From: CAVQCA01 sp963710815
GTDB taxonomy: Bacteria; Pseudomonadota; Gammaproteobacteria; UBA9214
Direction of reading: 5' to 3'
Assembly: GCA_963710815.1 (NCBI GenBank)
Contig: CAVQCA010000056.1
Coordinates: forward strand, 5,993 to 69,992
DNA length: 64,000 nucleotides
The notes beneath the pieces were generated by a model, which did no database searches, was not told the DNA's origin, and worked only from the letters and a program-made list of their open reading frames with translations. The position numbers and the translations under genes were made by a program. Below, piece after piece: positions 41,294 through 51,719 of this stretch; the stretch's first letter is position 1, and the number at the start of each line of letters is the position of its first letter.

Positions 41294-41326
41294 AGAAAAC
41301 GGGAGGGCTCCCCTGGAACCCTCCCG
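41294..41326 (-). terminator. Intrinsic terminator or attenuator hairpin before carA
   Basis: On the minus strand CGGGAGGG and CCCTCCCG form an eight-pair perfect stem (41300-41307 with 41319-41326) around an 11-base loop, followed by TTTTCT. It sits 23 bases before the carA start and about 260 bases after the dapB stop, in the direction of both genes. It could end dapB transcripts or regulate carAB by attenuation; the sequence alone does not decide. Confidence 0.75.
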
Positions 41327-41493
41327 TCTCTTGAATCTGATGTGCACTGCTGGTTGGCGTGGCGCGAATTGTACTGGATTGTGACGGGGGCTGTCTATGC
41401 GCCTCGCCCCGTGCCGGGGTGCGCCGGCGCGGTACGCACCGTGTTATTTCACGACACGGTGTGGACCGGGAACCGGATCGGCGGAACCGGATC

Positions 41494-41580
41494 GGCGGAA
41501 CCGCTTTGCGTTCCGCCCTACGCGCTGCCGTATCGGCGCCGAGTAGAACAACGTAGGGCGGAACGCAGAGCGGTTCCGCC
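41494..41580. repeat. Near-perfect 29-base inverted repeat (carA-dapB gap)
   Basis: Left arm 41494-41522 and right arm 41552-41580 match over 29 bases with one mismatch; each begins or ends GGCGGAACCGC and GCCCTACG. A separate stem-like pair CACCGTGT/ACACGGTG stands at 41437-41461, and CGGAACCGGATCGG is repeated in tandem just left of the element. It is close to the dapB stop and could double as a terminator structure. It is a third repeat family, resembling the one at 60.96-61.1 kb in having a GTAGGG-type inner edge. Confidence 0.85.
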
Positions 41581-41587
41581 AAACAGG

Positions 41588-42392
41588 CTAGCGCAGGCCG
41601 AGCACGTCCTGCATATCGAACAGGCCCTGTTCATGCGCCATCAGCCATCCGGCCGCGCGCACCGCACCGCGGGCGAAGGTCATGCGGCTCGAGGCCTTGT
41701 GGGTAATCTCGACCCGCTCTCCGTCGCCGGCGAACAGTACCGTGTGGTCGCCGACGATATCGCCGGCGCGGATGGTTTCGAAGCCGATGGTCCCGGGAAC
41801 CCGCTCCCCGGTATGGCCCTCGCGCCCGTAGACGGCACAGGTCGCGAGATCGCGGCCCAGGGCGGCGGCCACCACCTCGCCCATACGCAGCGCCGTGCCG
41901 GACGGGGCATCCACCTTGTGGCGATGATGGGCCTCGATCACCTCGACATCGACGTCATCACCCAGCACCCGGGCGGCCAGCTCGAGCAGTTTCAGGCACA
42001 GGTTGACACCGACGCTCATGTTGGGAGCGAACACGATCCCGATATCCCGCGCGGCCGCAGTGATGTCGGCACGCTGCGACTCGCTGAAGCCGGTGGTGCC
42101 GATCACCAAACGGCGTCCGGCTTCCCGGCAGAGCTCCAGATTGGCCAGCGTGGCCTCGGGTCGCGTGAAGTCGATGAGGACATCGAAATCATTTACGGCG
42201 GCGGCCAGATCCGAGGCCACGCGCACGCCAAGCCTGCCGATGACCGGCCAGTTCGCCGGCATCGCCGCCGATCAGGCTGCTGTCCGGGCGTTCCAGCGCC
42301 ACGGTAAGCACAAGCCCCTCGGTCTGACGGCAGGCATCAATCAGAGTCCGCCCCATGCGGCCAGCGGCCCCGGTAATTGCAATGCGTGTCAT
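41588..42392 (-). CDS. dapB: 4-hydroxy-tetrahydrodipicolinate reductase DapB, apparent +1 frameshift
   Basis: DapB reduces hydroxy-tetrahydrodipicolinate in lysine and diaminopimelate synthesis. The first 50 residues are read from ATG 42392: MTRIAITGAAGRMGRTLIDA with the Gly-rich NAD(P)H loop, ending GGDAGELAG. The rest is one base away: IGRLGVRVASDLAAAVNDFD then DVLIDFTRPEATL, VIGTTGFS, APNMSVGVNLCLKL and EAHHRHKVDAPSGTALRMG, the family signature. Deleting one base near 42239-42246 gives a single frame of 267 residues, the normal length. The lysine pathway is essential, so a real inactivation is unlikely. Confidence 0.9.
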
Positions 42393-42436
42393 GGTCGTCT
42401 GCGTGTTTCCAGGTAAAGGGTATCAGGAACGAAGTA

Positions 42437-42540
42437 ATTAACCGCAAAGACGCAAAGAACGCAAAGAAATTACTTTTTTTTTATTAGTTTCTTTGCGTTC
42501 TTTGCGTCTTTGCGGTGAAAACGGTGTTTATGGATGAACA
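42437..42540. repeat. Family A element, copy 6, with perfect 28-base arms
   Basis: Arms at 42442-42469 and 42488-42515 are perfect complements over 28 bases, with an AT-rich 18-base loop. It is the most compact and intact copy. The right side continues AAACGGTGTTTATGGATGAA, the outer symmetry shared with copies 1 and 10. It fills the dapB-dnaJ gap, ending five bases before the dnaJ stop. Confidence 0.93.
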
Positions 42541-42544
42541 CGAG

Positions 42545-43688
42545 CTACGTCTTCATGGCATCGAAGAACTTCTTCACGCCGTCCAGCCAGGAATGCGTCT
42601 GCGGGCTGTGCCGGCTGCCGCCCTCGTCCATTTCATTGGCGAATTCCTGCAGTATCTCCTTCTGCCTGCGGTTCAGATTCACCGGCGTCTCGACAGTGAC
42701 CTTGCAGATCAGATCACCGACCGGGCCGCCGCGCACCGGCTTCACGCCCTTGCCGCGGATCCGGAACATCCTGCCCGACTGCGTCTCCGGCGGAATCTTG
42801 AGATTCACACGTCCGGCAAGCGTGGGCACTTCCAGTTCACCGCCGAGCGCGGCGGCAACAAAACCGATTGGCACCTCGCAATAGAGGTGATTTTCTTCAC
42901 GCACGAAGATCGGATGCTGCCTGACCTGAATCTGGACATAAAGGTCACCGGGCGGCCCCCCGTTGGCACCGGCCTCTCCTTCACTGGCCAGGCGGATACG
43001 GTCCCCGGTATCGACACCGGCCGGCACCTTCACCGACAGGGTCTTGTGTTCTTCCACGCGGCCCTGGCCATGACACTTGCCGCACGGGATCGGAAATGGT
43101 GGTGCCCTTACCGTGACAGCGCGGGCAGGTCTGCTGCAACGAGAAGAACCCCTGCTGCATGCGCACCTGCCCATGACCGCCGCAGGTTCCGCAGGTCGTC
43201 GGACTGCTGCCCTTGCGCGCCCCGCTGCCGCCGCACTCTTCGCAGATCACCAGGGTCGGGACGCGGATCTTCACGGTGGTGCCGGCCACGGCATCCTCGA
43301 GCGAGAGTTCGAGGTTGTAGCGCAGGTCGGAACCGCGGTAAACGCGCTGCCCGCCGCCGGCAGCGCGGCCTCCACCGAAGATGTCGCCGAACACGTCGCC
43401 AAAGATGTCGCTGAAACTCGCTCCGGACCCCGCCGCCCCGTAACCGCCGCCGCCCATGGAGGGGTCCACGCCGGCATGGCCGAACTGATCGTAGGCGGCG
43501 CGTTTGCGGGAATCGCTCAGCACCTCATAGGCTTCCTTGCACTCCTTGAACTTGTCCTCTGACTCCTTGTCGTCGGGATTGCGGTCCGGATGATATTTCT
43601 GCGCGGCGCGCCGGTAGGCCTTCTTCAGGTCGCCCTCACTGGCGTTTTTGGAAACACCCAGGGCCTCGTAGTAATCGCGTTTAGACAT
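42545..43688 (-). CDS. dnaJ: Chaperone protein DnaJ, apparent +1 frameshift
   Basis: DnaJ delivers unfolded clients to DnaK and stimulates its ATPase. From ATG 43688 the J domain (MSKRDYYEALGVSKNASEGD, HPD motif in YHPDRNPDDKESE) and Gly/Phe region (SDIFGDVFGDIFGGG) are clear. The zinc region has CEECGGSGA, CGTCGGHGQ and CPRCHGKGT in the first frame. After TISDP the frame shifts by one base near 43085 and continues CGKCHGQGRVEEHKTLSVKV, the fourth zinc motif, then the C-terminal substrate-binding domains. One base removed gives 380 residues, the normal length. The zinc finger would be lost if the shift were real. Confidence 0.9.
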
Positions 43689-43733
43689 GGTTCGGCAGTC
43701 TGTCTGATCTCAGCCCGTAATGAAGCTTACTTT

Positions 43734-43914
43734 AATGCCCATCCATTAAGTACCGTTTTCACCGCAGAGACGCACGACTGCATGGATGCAGGAGGTAGTG
43801 CAATGCAGGGAGCAATTGCCGAAAGATCGCAGAGAAATTCTTTAACGAAAACAATAAAACACTTTGCGTTCTTTGCGCCTTTGCGGTGAGCTTATTCATT
43901 TATGGTTGAACACT
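43734..43914. repeat. Family A element, copy 7, arm interrupted
   Basis: Left arm 43758-43776 (TTTTCACCGCAGAGACGCA) and right arm 43862-43890 (CTTTGCGTTCTTTGCGCCTT then TGCGGTGA). The left arm is broken after about 19 bases by a GC-balanced insert, roughly 43778-43825 (CATGGATGCAGGAGG, TGCAATGCAGGGAGC, AATTGCCGAA), before it resumes GATCGCAGAG. The insert has its own internal short repeats. Confidence 0.8.
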
Positions 43915-43944
43915 ACTAATGGGATATCGCCTGTAAAAACGAAC

Positions 43945-44060
43945 AAATGGCCACGGAAGCACACGGACTCTATGCTCATAATTCCAGTTTCTTCAGTGTG
44001 TTTCCGTGGCTATTTACCAGGATCAGTGCTCAAGTGAGCATCATTCGATTCAGTCCGGAT
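43945..44060. repeat. Family B element, copy 3 (dnaJ-dnaK gap)
   Basis: GGCCACGGAAGCACACGG at 43949-43966 and GTGTGTTTCCGTGGC at 43997-44010 form the core. Right flank CAGTGCTCAAGTGAGCATCA and ATTCGATTCAGTCCGGAT match the end of copy 2 at 32.1 kb, so the right boundary near 44060 is supported by comparison. The left boundary is not clear. Confidence 0.8.
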
Positions 44061-44100
44061 ATTAGCCAGCGAGCGTTTCGCTGCGGTTGACACATACGGA

Positions 44101-44126
44101 CCGCCACCGGCACAAGCCGGTGGCGG
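44101..44126 (-). terminator. Strong hairpin just downstream of dnaK
   Basis: CCGCCACCGGC (44101-44111) pairs with GCCGGTGGCGG (44116-44126), eleven pairs around a four-base loop. It begins 30 bases after the dnaK stop on the minus strand. It has no clear T-tract, so it may be a weak terminator or an mRNA-stabilising 3' hairpin that separates dnaK from dnaJ. Confidence 0.6.
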
Positions 44127-44156
44127 TTCCGAAAGCTGCGAACGAAGCTGGCGCCG

Positions 44157-46109
<1,953 letters not shown>

Positions 46110-46200
46110 CGTCTCTAATCTCCATATAACTTCATGAATTAATGAATAATGTATTCAAACCCTCACCCACCCTCATAGATGGGGACGAAAGGCAGTCAAT

Positions 46201-46797
46201 TCAAGCCTCAGGATTGTCATCATGGGGTTCGGTCGTCGCGGGCGCCCGGGACACGATCACCATCGCGGGGCGCAGAAGCCGGTCGTTCAGGAGATAACCC
46301 TTCTGGACCACAGTCACCACGGTATTCGGCTCGACATCATCGCATGTCTGCAGCGACATGGCCTGGTGAAAATCAGGATTGAAGCGCTCGTGCAGGGGGT
46401 CGACCTCGCTAATACCGAACTTGCCCAGCACCGTGGTCAGAAGTTGCAGGGTCAGTTCCACGCCCTCGTGTAATTTGATCGGATCGACATTCCCGGCCGA
46501 GCCGGCGGCAAGCCCCATCTCCAGGCTGTCGCGCACCGGCAGCAGCTCCTGCGCAAAACGTTCCAGCGCATACTTATGGGCATTGGCCAGATCGCGATCG
46601 GAACGCTTGCGCAGGTTTTCCATGTCGGCCTGCAGGCGCAGGCACTGGTTCCAGTTTTCGTCGGCCTTGCTGCGGGCATCCTCCAGCAGATTGGCCAGCT
46701 CCGCTTCCCCCTGCAGGGTGGCGTCCCCGTTTTCGTTTTGCTCCTCCCCGGGTTGTTCAAACGAAGCTTCTGAGAGGATATTTTCCTTATCTGACAT
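46201..46797 (-). CDS. grpE: Nucleotide exchange factor GrpE
   Basis: GrpE releases ADP from DnaK. The 198-residue product has an acidic N-terminal third, a long helical dimer domain (LEDARSKADENWNQCLRLQADMENLRKRS) and the C-terminal beta-wing with ERFNPDFHQAMSLQ and VVQKGYLLNDRLLRPAMVIVS, a diagnostic ending. A GGAG sequence precedes the ATG at a suitable distance. No CIRCE operator is visible in the 88 bases upstream, so it may depend on read-through from hrcA or a different promoter. Confidence 0.98.
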   Translation of the reverse strand: MSDKENILSEASFEQPGEEQNENGDATLQGEAELANLLEDARSKADENWNQCLRLQADMENLRKRSDRDLANAHKYALERFAQELLPVRDSLEMGLAAGSAGNVDPIKLHEGVELTLQLLTTVLGKFGISEVDPLHERFNPDFHQAMSLQTCDDVEPNTVVTVVQKGYLLNDRLLRPAMVIVSRAPATTEPHDDNPEA

Positions 46798-46885
46798 AGT
46801 ATTACTCCATATTCATTATAACTTGCCTCATGCAATGGCCGGCAGGTATGCCGTCCCGAATGCAATGCTGGTACTGAGGTATGGG

Positions 46886-47929
46886 TTAATCTTTCTGTTT
46901 CAAGGCCGCCCCGAGCAATCTGGCGGTCGCATCCACGATGGGGATGATCCGGTCATAGGCCATGCGGGTCGGACCGATGACGCCCAATACACCCACGATC
47001 CGGCCATCGACCTGATAGGGAGCGGTCACCATGCTGCATTCGTCCAGCATCTGGTGGCCGGATTCCTCACCGATGAAGATCTGTATCCCCTCGCCATGAA
47101 CGCACTGATCGAGGAGATGGAGAATTTCCCGTTTCTTGTTGAAGGCATCGAACAGGTTACGCAGTTTATCGATATCGCATAACTCTTCGAATTCCATCAG
47201 ATTGGTCTGTCCGGCAATGATGAAATCCTCGTTCTGGTTCCGCTCCAGAACCTGATCCGCCATCTGCATCGCCGCCATCATCATACTGTTCATGCTAAAC
47301 CGCGCTTCCTGCATCTCGCGCAACAGGGTATCGCGCACCGCCGCCAGATCCTTGCCGGTGAACAGCTCGTTCAGATAGTTCGACGCCTGCTGCAATTCCG
47401 AGGCGCCGCACTGACGCTCGGTCGTGATGATACGGTTCTGCACCTCCCCCTTGCTGGTCACGAGGATCGCCAGCACCCGCTTTTCTGACAGTGGCAGGAA
47501 TTCAACCCGACGGAAAATCGCCTGTTCGTGTTTCGGCAGCGTGACCACACCGGCCAGGTGAGTAATGCCGGAAAGCAGGTTGGATACGACCTCGATCAAT
47601 TCCTTCGGCGCCATGCTCACATCCAGTTCGGCGCGCAGTTCCGCAACCGACAGGGTATCGAGGGGCTCAATCTTGAGCAGGGTATCCACGAAAAAGCGGT
47701 ACCCCTGCACCGTGGGCACCCGCCCGGACGAGGTATGCGGCGAGCGGATATAGCCGAGTTCTTCCAGGTCGGACATGACGTTGCGGATAGTGGCCGGACT
47801 GAGATTGAGTCCCAGTTCCCGCGCCAGGGTCCTGGACCCTACGGGCTGGCCATCGCGGATATAGCGGTCGATCAGCGCCCTCAGCATATGCTGGGCGCGC
47901 TCCGAGATCTCATGCGTCGTTTCTATCAT
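46886..47929 (-). CDS. hrcA: Heat-inducible transcription repressor HrcA
   Basis: HrcA represses heat-shock genes by binding CIRCE operators and is stabilised by GroEL. The ATG at 47929 (MIETTHEISERAQHMLRALI) gives 347 residues; upstream open frame is not conserved. The winged-helix domain is at the N-terminus (GQPVGSRTLARELGLNLSPA, TIRNVMSDLEELGYIRSPHT). The rest is a GAF-like dimerisation part with the C-terminal VLGVIGPTRMAYDRIIPIVD. It leads the hrcA-grpE-dnaK-dnaJ heat-shock series, and a perfect CIRCE lies 47 bases upstream. Confidence 0.98.
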   Translation of the reverse strand: MIETTHEISERAQHMLRALIDRYIRDGQPVGSRTLARELGLNLSPATIRNVMSDLEELGYIRSPHTSSGRVPTVQGYRFFVDTLLKIEPLDTLSVAELRAELDVSMAPKELIEVVSNLLSGITHLAGVVTLPKHEQAIFRRVEFLPLSEKRVLAILVTSKGEVQNRIITTERQCGASELQQASNYLNELFTGKDLAAVRDTLLREMQEARFSMNSMMMAAMQMADQVLERNQNEDFIIAGQTNLMEFEELCDIDKLRNLFDAFNKKREILHLLDQCVHGEGIQIFIGEESGHQMLDECSMVTAPYQVDGRIVGVLGVIGPTRMAYDRIIPIVDATARLLGAALKQKD

Positions 47930-47975
47930 GGTCGTAACCGGGGATGCCGTAAAGCTTCGGCGGGATGCGAACTTG

Positions 47976-48002
47976 CTGGCACTCTCAACTATAGAGTGCC
48001 AG
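47976..48002 (-). promoter_or_regulatory. CIRCE operator of hrcA
   Basis: CTGGCACTC and GAGTGCCAG form perfect nine-base arms around a nine-base spacer, the CIRCE layout (the common consensus is TTAGCACTC-N9-GAGTGCTAA). It overlaps the -10 box of the promoter at 47988-48016, so bound HrcA should block its own transcription and, by read-through, grpE-dnaK-dnaJ. Confidence 0.93.
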
Positions 48003-48016
48003 CAGGAAGTGCGCAA
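47988..48016 (-). promoter_or_regulatory. Promoter of hrcA
   Basis: On the minus strand TTGCGC (48011-48016) and TATAGT (47988-47993) are 17 bases apart. The -10 lies in the CIRCE spacer. The spacing to the ATG at 47929 gives a leader of about 50 bases. Confidence 0.7.
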
Positions 48017-48138
48017 CCGACGATACCATCGACAGGCGGGAAAACGCGGCCAACCAACCTCCGGGGGCAAGCGCACGGCAGTTGGCGTACCTGTGCAGTC
48101 ATGTTAGCTTTCCCGCCAGTCTATCCGGAAAGGCGTCC

Positions 48139-49014
48139 ATGAGATCTCCCTTTGAGCGCGTCGGTCTTATCGGCAAGTCCGATAATCGCAGCGTGGCGTC
48201 CACCCTGCAGGCGCTGGTTGCACTGCTCGAACGTCACCGGCGGCGCATACTCCTGGACGAAAGTATTGCGGGCATGGTCACTGGTGACGCCTGGCCGGTG
48301 GTTTCCCGTGATGCCCTGGCCAGGGAGTGCGACCTCGCCATTGTGGTCGGCGGCGACGGCACCCTGCTGAATGCGGCGCGCAGCCTGGCCGAGCCGGGCG
48401 TCGCCGTACTGGGGGTCAATCTCGGACGTCTCGGCTTCCTGGTGGATGTCTCGCCGGAAGAGATGGATACGCAACTCGACAGGATCCTCGGTGGTGAGTT
48501 CATCGAGGAGCCGCGCACGCTCCTGCACGCCGTGGCCAAAAGAAACGGGCAGCTGGTCGATGCCAGAAACGCCCTGAATGACGTCATAATTCACAAGAAA
48601 GATATCGCGCGCATGATCGAACTGGATACCTGGATCGATGGCCGCTTTCTCAACAGGAACCGCTCTGACGGCCTGATCGTCGCCACGCCGACGGGTTCGA
48701 CCGCCTACGCCCTGTCGGGGGGAGGGCCGGTCCTGCACCCGGGACTGGACGCCATCACCCTGGTGCCCATCTGCCCGCACACCCTCAGTAACCGCCCGAT
48801 CGTCATCAATCACAACTCGGCCATCGAGATCGTCATTCACGAGGGTACGCTGCAGGCCCAGATCTCCTGCGACGGACACATCAACCTGACTCTCGACCCC
48901 GGCGACCGGATCACGGTGCGCAAGGCCGACCATACCCTGCGGCTGATACACCCGCCCGGATATGATTACTTTGATGTGCTGCGCAGGAAACTGCGCTGGA
49001 GCGAGCAGCCCTGA
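48139..49014 (+). CDS. nadK: NAD kinase
   Basis: NadK phosphorylates NAD to NADP. The ATG at 48139 has GGAAAGG eight to ten bases upstream and gives 291 residues (MRSPFERVGLIGKSDNRSVA). The catalytic and substrate motifs are VVGGDGTLLNAARSL with the GGDG loop near residue 70, and DGLIVATPTGSTAYALSGGGP near 178-198. The protein ends with the family-typical HPPGYDYFDVLRRKL. It is divergent from hrcA, with the CIRCE region between them. Confidence 0.98.
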   Translation: MRSPFERVGLIGKSDNRSVASTLQALVALLERHRRRILLDESIAGMVTGDAWPVVSRDALARECDLAIVVGGDGTLLNAARSLAEPGVAVLGVNLGRLGFLVDVSPEEMDTQLDRILGGEFIEEPRTLLHAVAKRNGQLVDARNALNDVIIHKKDIARMIELDTWIDGRFLNRNRSDGLIVATPTGSTAYALSGGGPVLHPGLDAITLVPICPHTLSNRPIVINHNSAIEIVIHEGTLQAQISCDGHINLTLDPGDRITVRKADHTLRLIHPPGYDYFDVLRRKLRWSEQP

Positions 49015-49026
49015 AGTGTTGAGGGT

Positions 49027-49273
49027 CTTCACCGCAGAGACGCAAAGGACGCAGAGAAACCAATGGGAGCCTATCTCGGAATTTAACGGTGCTTAATTCA
49101 AGCCTGACTAACCCCCTATGGCCACGGAACCACACGGAAAAGCACGGAATATTTGCTATTTTTTTCCGTGTCTTCCGTGTGCTTCCGTGGCTATTTTTAA
49201 CGCCTGATCTTTAATCAAATGCCGTTCAAATTCAATGCAAGAACTTTGCGTCCTTTGCGCCTTTGCGGTGAAA
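49027..49273. repeat. Composite A/B element, copy 8: family B nested in family A
   Basis: A left arm at 49027-49058 (TTCACCGCAGAGACGCAAAG), then a complete B palindrome (GGCCACGGAACCACACGG at 49120-49137 to CTTCCGTGGC near 49192), then A right arm at 49241-49273 (CTTTGCGTCCTTTGCGCCTT then TGCGGTGA). The segment between B and the right A arm (TATTTTTAACGCCTGATCTT) matches the one at 36.28 kb. It fills the nadK-recN gap and stops 18 bases before the recN start, so it probably replaces the ordinary recN promoter region. Confidence 0.9.
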
Positions 49274-49291
49274 AACCCCGGCTGAAATAAC

Positions 49292-51010
49292 ATGCTCACC
49301 GACATCCACATCCGCAATTTCGCCATCGTCGATGAGGCGGATATCGAGTTCGACGCCGGCCTGACAGCGTTGACGGGGGAAACCGGCGCCGGCAAATCGA
49401 TCCTGATCGACGCGCTCGGGCTGGTCCTCGGCGATCGCGCCGACGGCAATGTCATCCGCCACGGGTGCGCGCGCGCCGAGATCTCGGCCGGCTTCGCGAT
49501 CCGGGAGTTGCCGGCCGTCGGTCGCTGGCTGGAGGAGAGGGAACTGCAGGCGGACGGTGAGTGCCAGCTGCGCCGGGTCATCAATCGCGATGGCCGCTCG
49601 CGCGGATTCATCAACAACCAGCCGGTTCCCCTGCAGTCGTTGCGTGAACTGGGCGAACAGCTGGTCGATATCCACGGCCAGCATGAACACCAGTCCCTGC
49701 TGCATGCAGCGCTTCAGCGCCGGCTGCTGGACGACTTTGCCGCGCAGGACTCTCCACTGCCCGATATCGCCGCCCTGTTCAGTGACTGGAAAACCCTCCA
49801 CAAGGAACTCGAGAACATAATCCGCGGCGAGCAGGACCGCGAGGCACGCCTGGATCTGCTGCGCTACCAGCTGGAGGAGCTGGAAGCCCTGCAGCTGGAT
49901 GAGGATGAAGCTACCCGCCTGGCCAGGGAACACGGCCGGCTTGCCAATGCCGGGGAACTGTTGGGCGCCTGCCAACGCGGCATGCAGCGACTGTATGACG
50001 ACGAAACCGGCTCCGCCTATCAGCAGATCAGCCAGACGCTCATGGAAATGGAGCACCTGGTCCGCATCGATGAGAACCTGTCGGAAAGCGCACAGCTCCT
50101 GCGCGAGATTCTGGTCCTGGTGCAGGAGTGCACCGACGACCTGCGGCATCATGCCGAAGGGCTGGAGGTGGACCCCGAGCATTTACATGCGCTGGAGACA
50201 CGCATCGGCCTCCTCCACGATCTTTCCCGCAAGCACCGCTGCACCCCGGAGCAACTGCCATCGATACGGGAGACGATACGCCGGGAACTCGAGTCGCTGG
50301 AAGACGCCGATCAGCGACGCGCCGGAATGCAGGCCAGGCTGAACGATCTGGAGGGCGCCTATCGGGAAGCGGCACGGCAACTGTCGGCTCGCCGCCGCGC
50401 AGCGGCAGCGGAACTCGGCCGCCGGGTCACCGGGGCGATGCAGACACTCGGCATGCCGGGCGGGGTTTTCGAGGTCGAGGTCCATCATGACAGTGACCGG
50501 CCCTTCGGTCCGAACGGCCTGGACGACGTCGCGCTGCTCGTCAGCGCGAACCCCGGTCAGCCCGTGGAAGCCTTATCCCGGGTGGCCTCGGGCGGCGAGC
50601 TGTCACGTATCAGTCTTGCCATCCAGGTCATCTCACCGCGCAGCGCCAGCATCCCCACACTGATCTTCGACGAAGTGGACACGGGGATCGGTGGCGGCGT
50701 GGCCGAGATCGTCGGGCAAAAGCTGCACACCCTGGGCCGTGACCATCAGGTATTCTGTGTCACCCATCTGCCCCAGGTCGCCGCCCTCGCGAATCACCAG
50801 TTGCAGGTCACCAAACTCACGGGGGAGGACTCCACCCGTACCCGTATCCGGCCGCTGAACCAGGAAGATCGCATCGACGAACTGGCGCGCATGCTGGGCG
50901 GCATCGAGATCACCCGCCAGACGCGGGAACATGCCCGCGAGATGATGGAACGCGCACAGAGCAACAAATCACCCGGCAGGAAAAAGAAGACTCCGCGACG
51001 CGCCGGCTGA
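49292..51010 (+). CDS. recN: DNA repair protein RecN
   Basis: RecN is an SMC-like ATPase that acts in double-strand break repair. The 572-residue product starts MLTDIHIRNFAIVDEADIEF with the Walker A motif TGETGAGKSILIDALGL near residue 30. Residues about 150-380 form the coiled-coil arms. The signature RVASGGELSRISLAIQ and the Walker B EVDTGIGGGVAEIVG are in the C-terminal head. The C-terminal ten residues are basic and low complexity. The start has a weak ribosome site (GGCTGAAATAAC), and the upstream repeat ends 18 bases before it. I see no LexA box in the remaining leader. Confidence 0.97.
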   Translation: MLTDIHIRNFAIVDEADIEFDAGLTALTGETGAGKSILIDALGLVLGDRADGNVIRHGCARAEISAGFAIRELPAVGRWLEERELQADGECQLRRVINRDGRSRGFINNQPVPLQSLRELGEQLVDIHGQHEHQSLLHAALQRRLLDDFAAQDSPLPDIAALFSDWKTLHKELENIIRGEQDREARLDLLRYQLEELEALQLDEDEATRLAREHGRLANAGELLGACQRGMQRLYDDETGSAYQQISQTLMEMEHLVRIDENLSESAQLLREILVLVQECTDDLRHHAEGLEVDPEHLHALETRIGLLHDLSRKHRCTPEQLPSIRETIRRELESLEDADQRRAGMQARLNDLEGAYREAARQLSARRRAAAAELGRRVTGAMQTLGMPGGVFEVEVHHDSDRPFGPNGLDDVALLVSANPGQPVEALSRVASGGELSRISLAIQVISPRSASIPTLIFDEVDTGIGGGVAEIVGQKLHTLGRDHQVFCVTHLPQVAALANHQLQVTKLTGEDSTRTRIRPLNQEDRIDELARMLGGIEITRQTREHAREMMERAQSNKSPGRKKKTPRRAG

Positions 51011-51132
51011 ATACCTGGTCAGAGGGCTTGCCCGAATCCGCCCCGCCCCGATAGTGACCTGGGTAAACCCTGATCCTGATTTATTACCACGGAATCGAAT
51101 GGCGCTTACTTAAGCAGCCCCCGTCGATGCAG

Positions 51133-51168
51133 GGTGGATGAGGCACGCCGTATGTGCCGTAATCCACC
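51133..51168. repeat. Short inverted repeat between recN and fur
   Basis: GGTGGATGAGGCAC (51133-51146) pairs with GTGCCGTAATCCACC (51154-51168) with one bulged base. It lies just after a degenerate family B fragment (about 51075-51115, with ATTACCACGGAATCG and GAATGGCGCTTACTTAAG in inverted sense). Both genes end toward this gap, so it may be a bidirectional terminator; there is no strong T-tract. Confidence 0.6.
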
Positions 51169-51214
51169 GGCTGTGCCGGCAGGCACACAATAAAAAACCG
51201 GTGAGAAATGCGGG

Positions 51215-51634
51215 CTAATCTGATTTGTTGCGGCAGGCGGGGCAGATCCCGTACACGTAGAGACAGTGGTCGGTCATTTCGTAGCCGAGCTTCGCGGCGA
51301 TCGCCTGCTGGCGCTCCTCGATGGTATCGTCGACGAACTCATCCACCCGGCCGCATTTCACACAGAGGATATGATCGTGATGGACTCCCTCGTTGAGTTC
51401 GAACACGGAATGGCCACCTTCGAAGTGGTGGCGTTTGACCAGGCCCGCCGTTTCGAACTGGGTCAGCACCCGGTAAACGGTAGCCAGTCCGATATCCTCC
51501 CCGGTATCCAGCAAGGCCTTGTAGACATCTTCCGCGCTGTGGTGCCGGCTGCTGCTTCGCTCGAGGATGTCCAGAATCTTCACCCGGGGCAGCGTCACCT
51601 TCAGCCCGGCTTTGCGTAACTCACTGGATTCCAA
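51215..51634 (-). CDS. fur: Ferric uptake regulator Fur
   Basis: Fur represses iron acquisition genes when ferrous iron is plentiful. The 139-residue product starts MESSELRKAGLKVTLPRVKI and has the winged-helix domain (SSRHHSAEDVYKALLDTGEDIGLATVYRVLTQFETAGLV). The metal and dimer domain has HHFEGGHSVFELNEGVHHDH, CVKCGRVDEFVD and the second cysteine pair in GICPACRNKSD, so both zinc-binding Cys pairs are present. It is divergent from bamE with an 85-base gap, as in many gammaproteobacteria. Confidence 0.98.
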   Translation of the reverse strand: MESSELRKAGLKVTLPRVKILDILERSSSRHHSAEDVYKALLDTGEDIGLATVYRVLTQFETAGLVKRHHFEGGHSVFELNEGVHHDHILCVKCGRVDEFVDDTIEERQQAIAAKLGYEMTDHCLYVYGICPACRNKSD

Positions 51635-51719
51635 TGTTTCCTCTCCGGTGCTTATGCCATCGCAGGCAGAGATAAGGTATCATCCGACCGCCTATTCCGA
51701 GGGAACCGACAGTCTGCAG

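Noticed and set aside
46815..46820. TATAAT on the minus strand just before grpE
   Set aside because: It lies only 17 bases before the start codon and has no -35 box at a suitable distance, so the transcript would have almost no leader.
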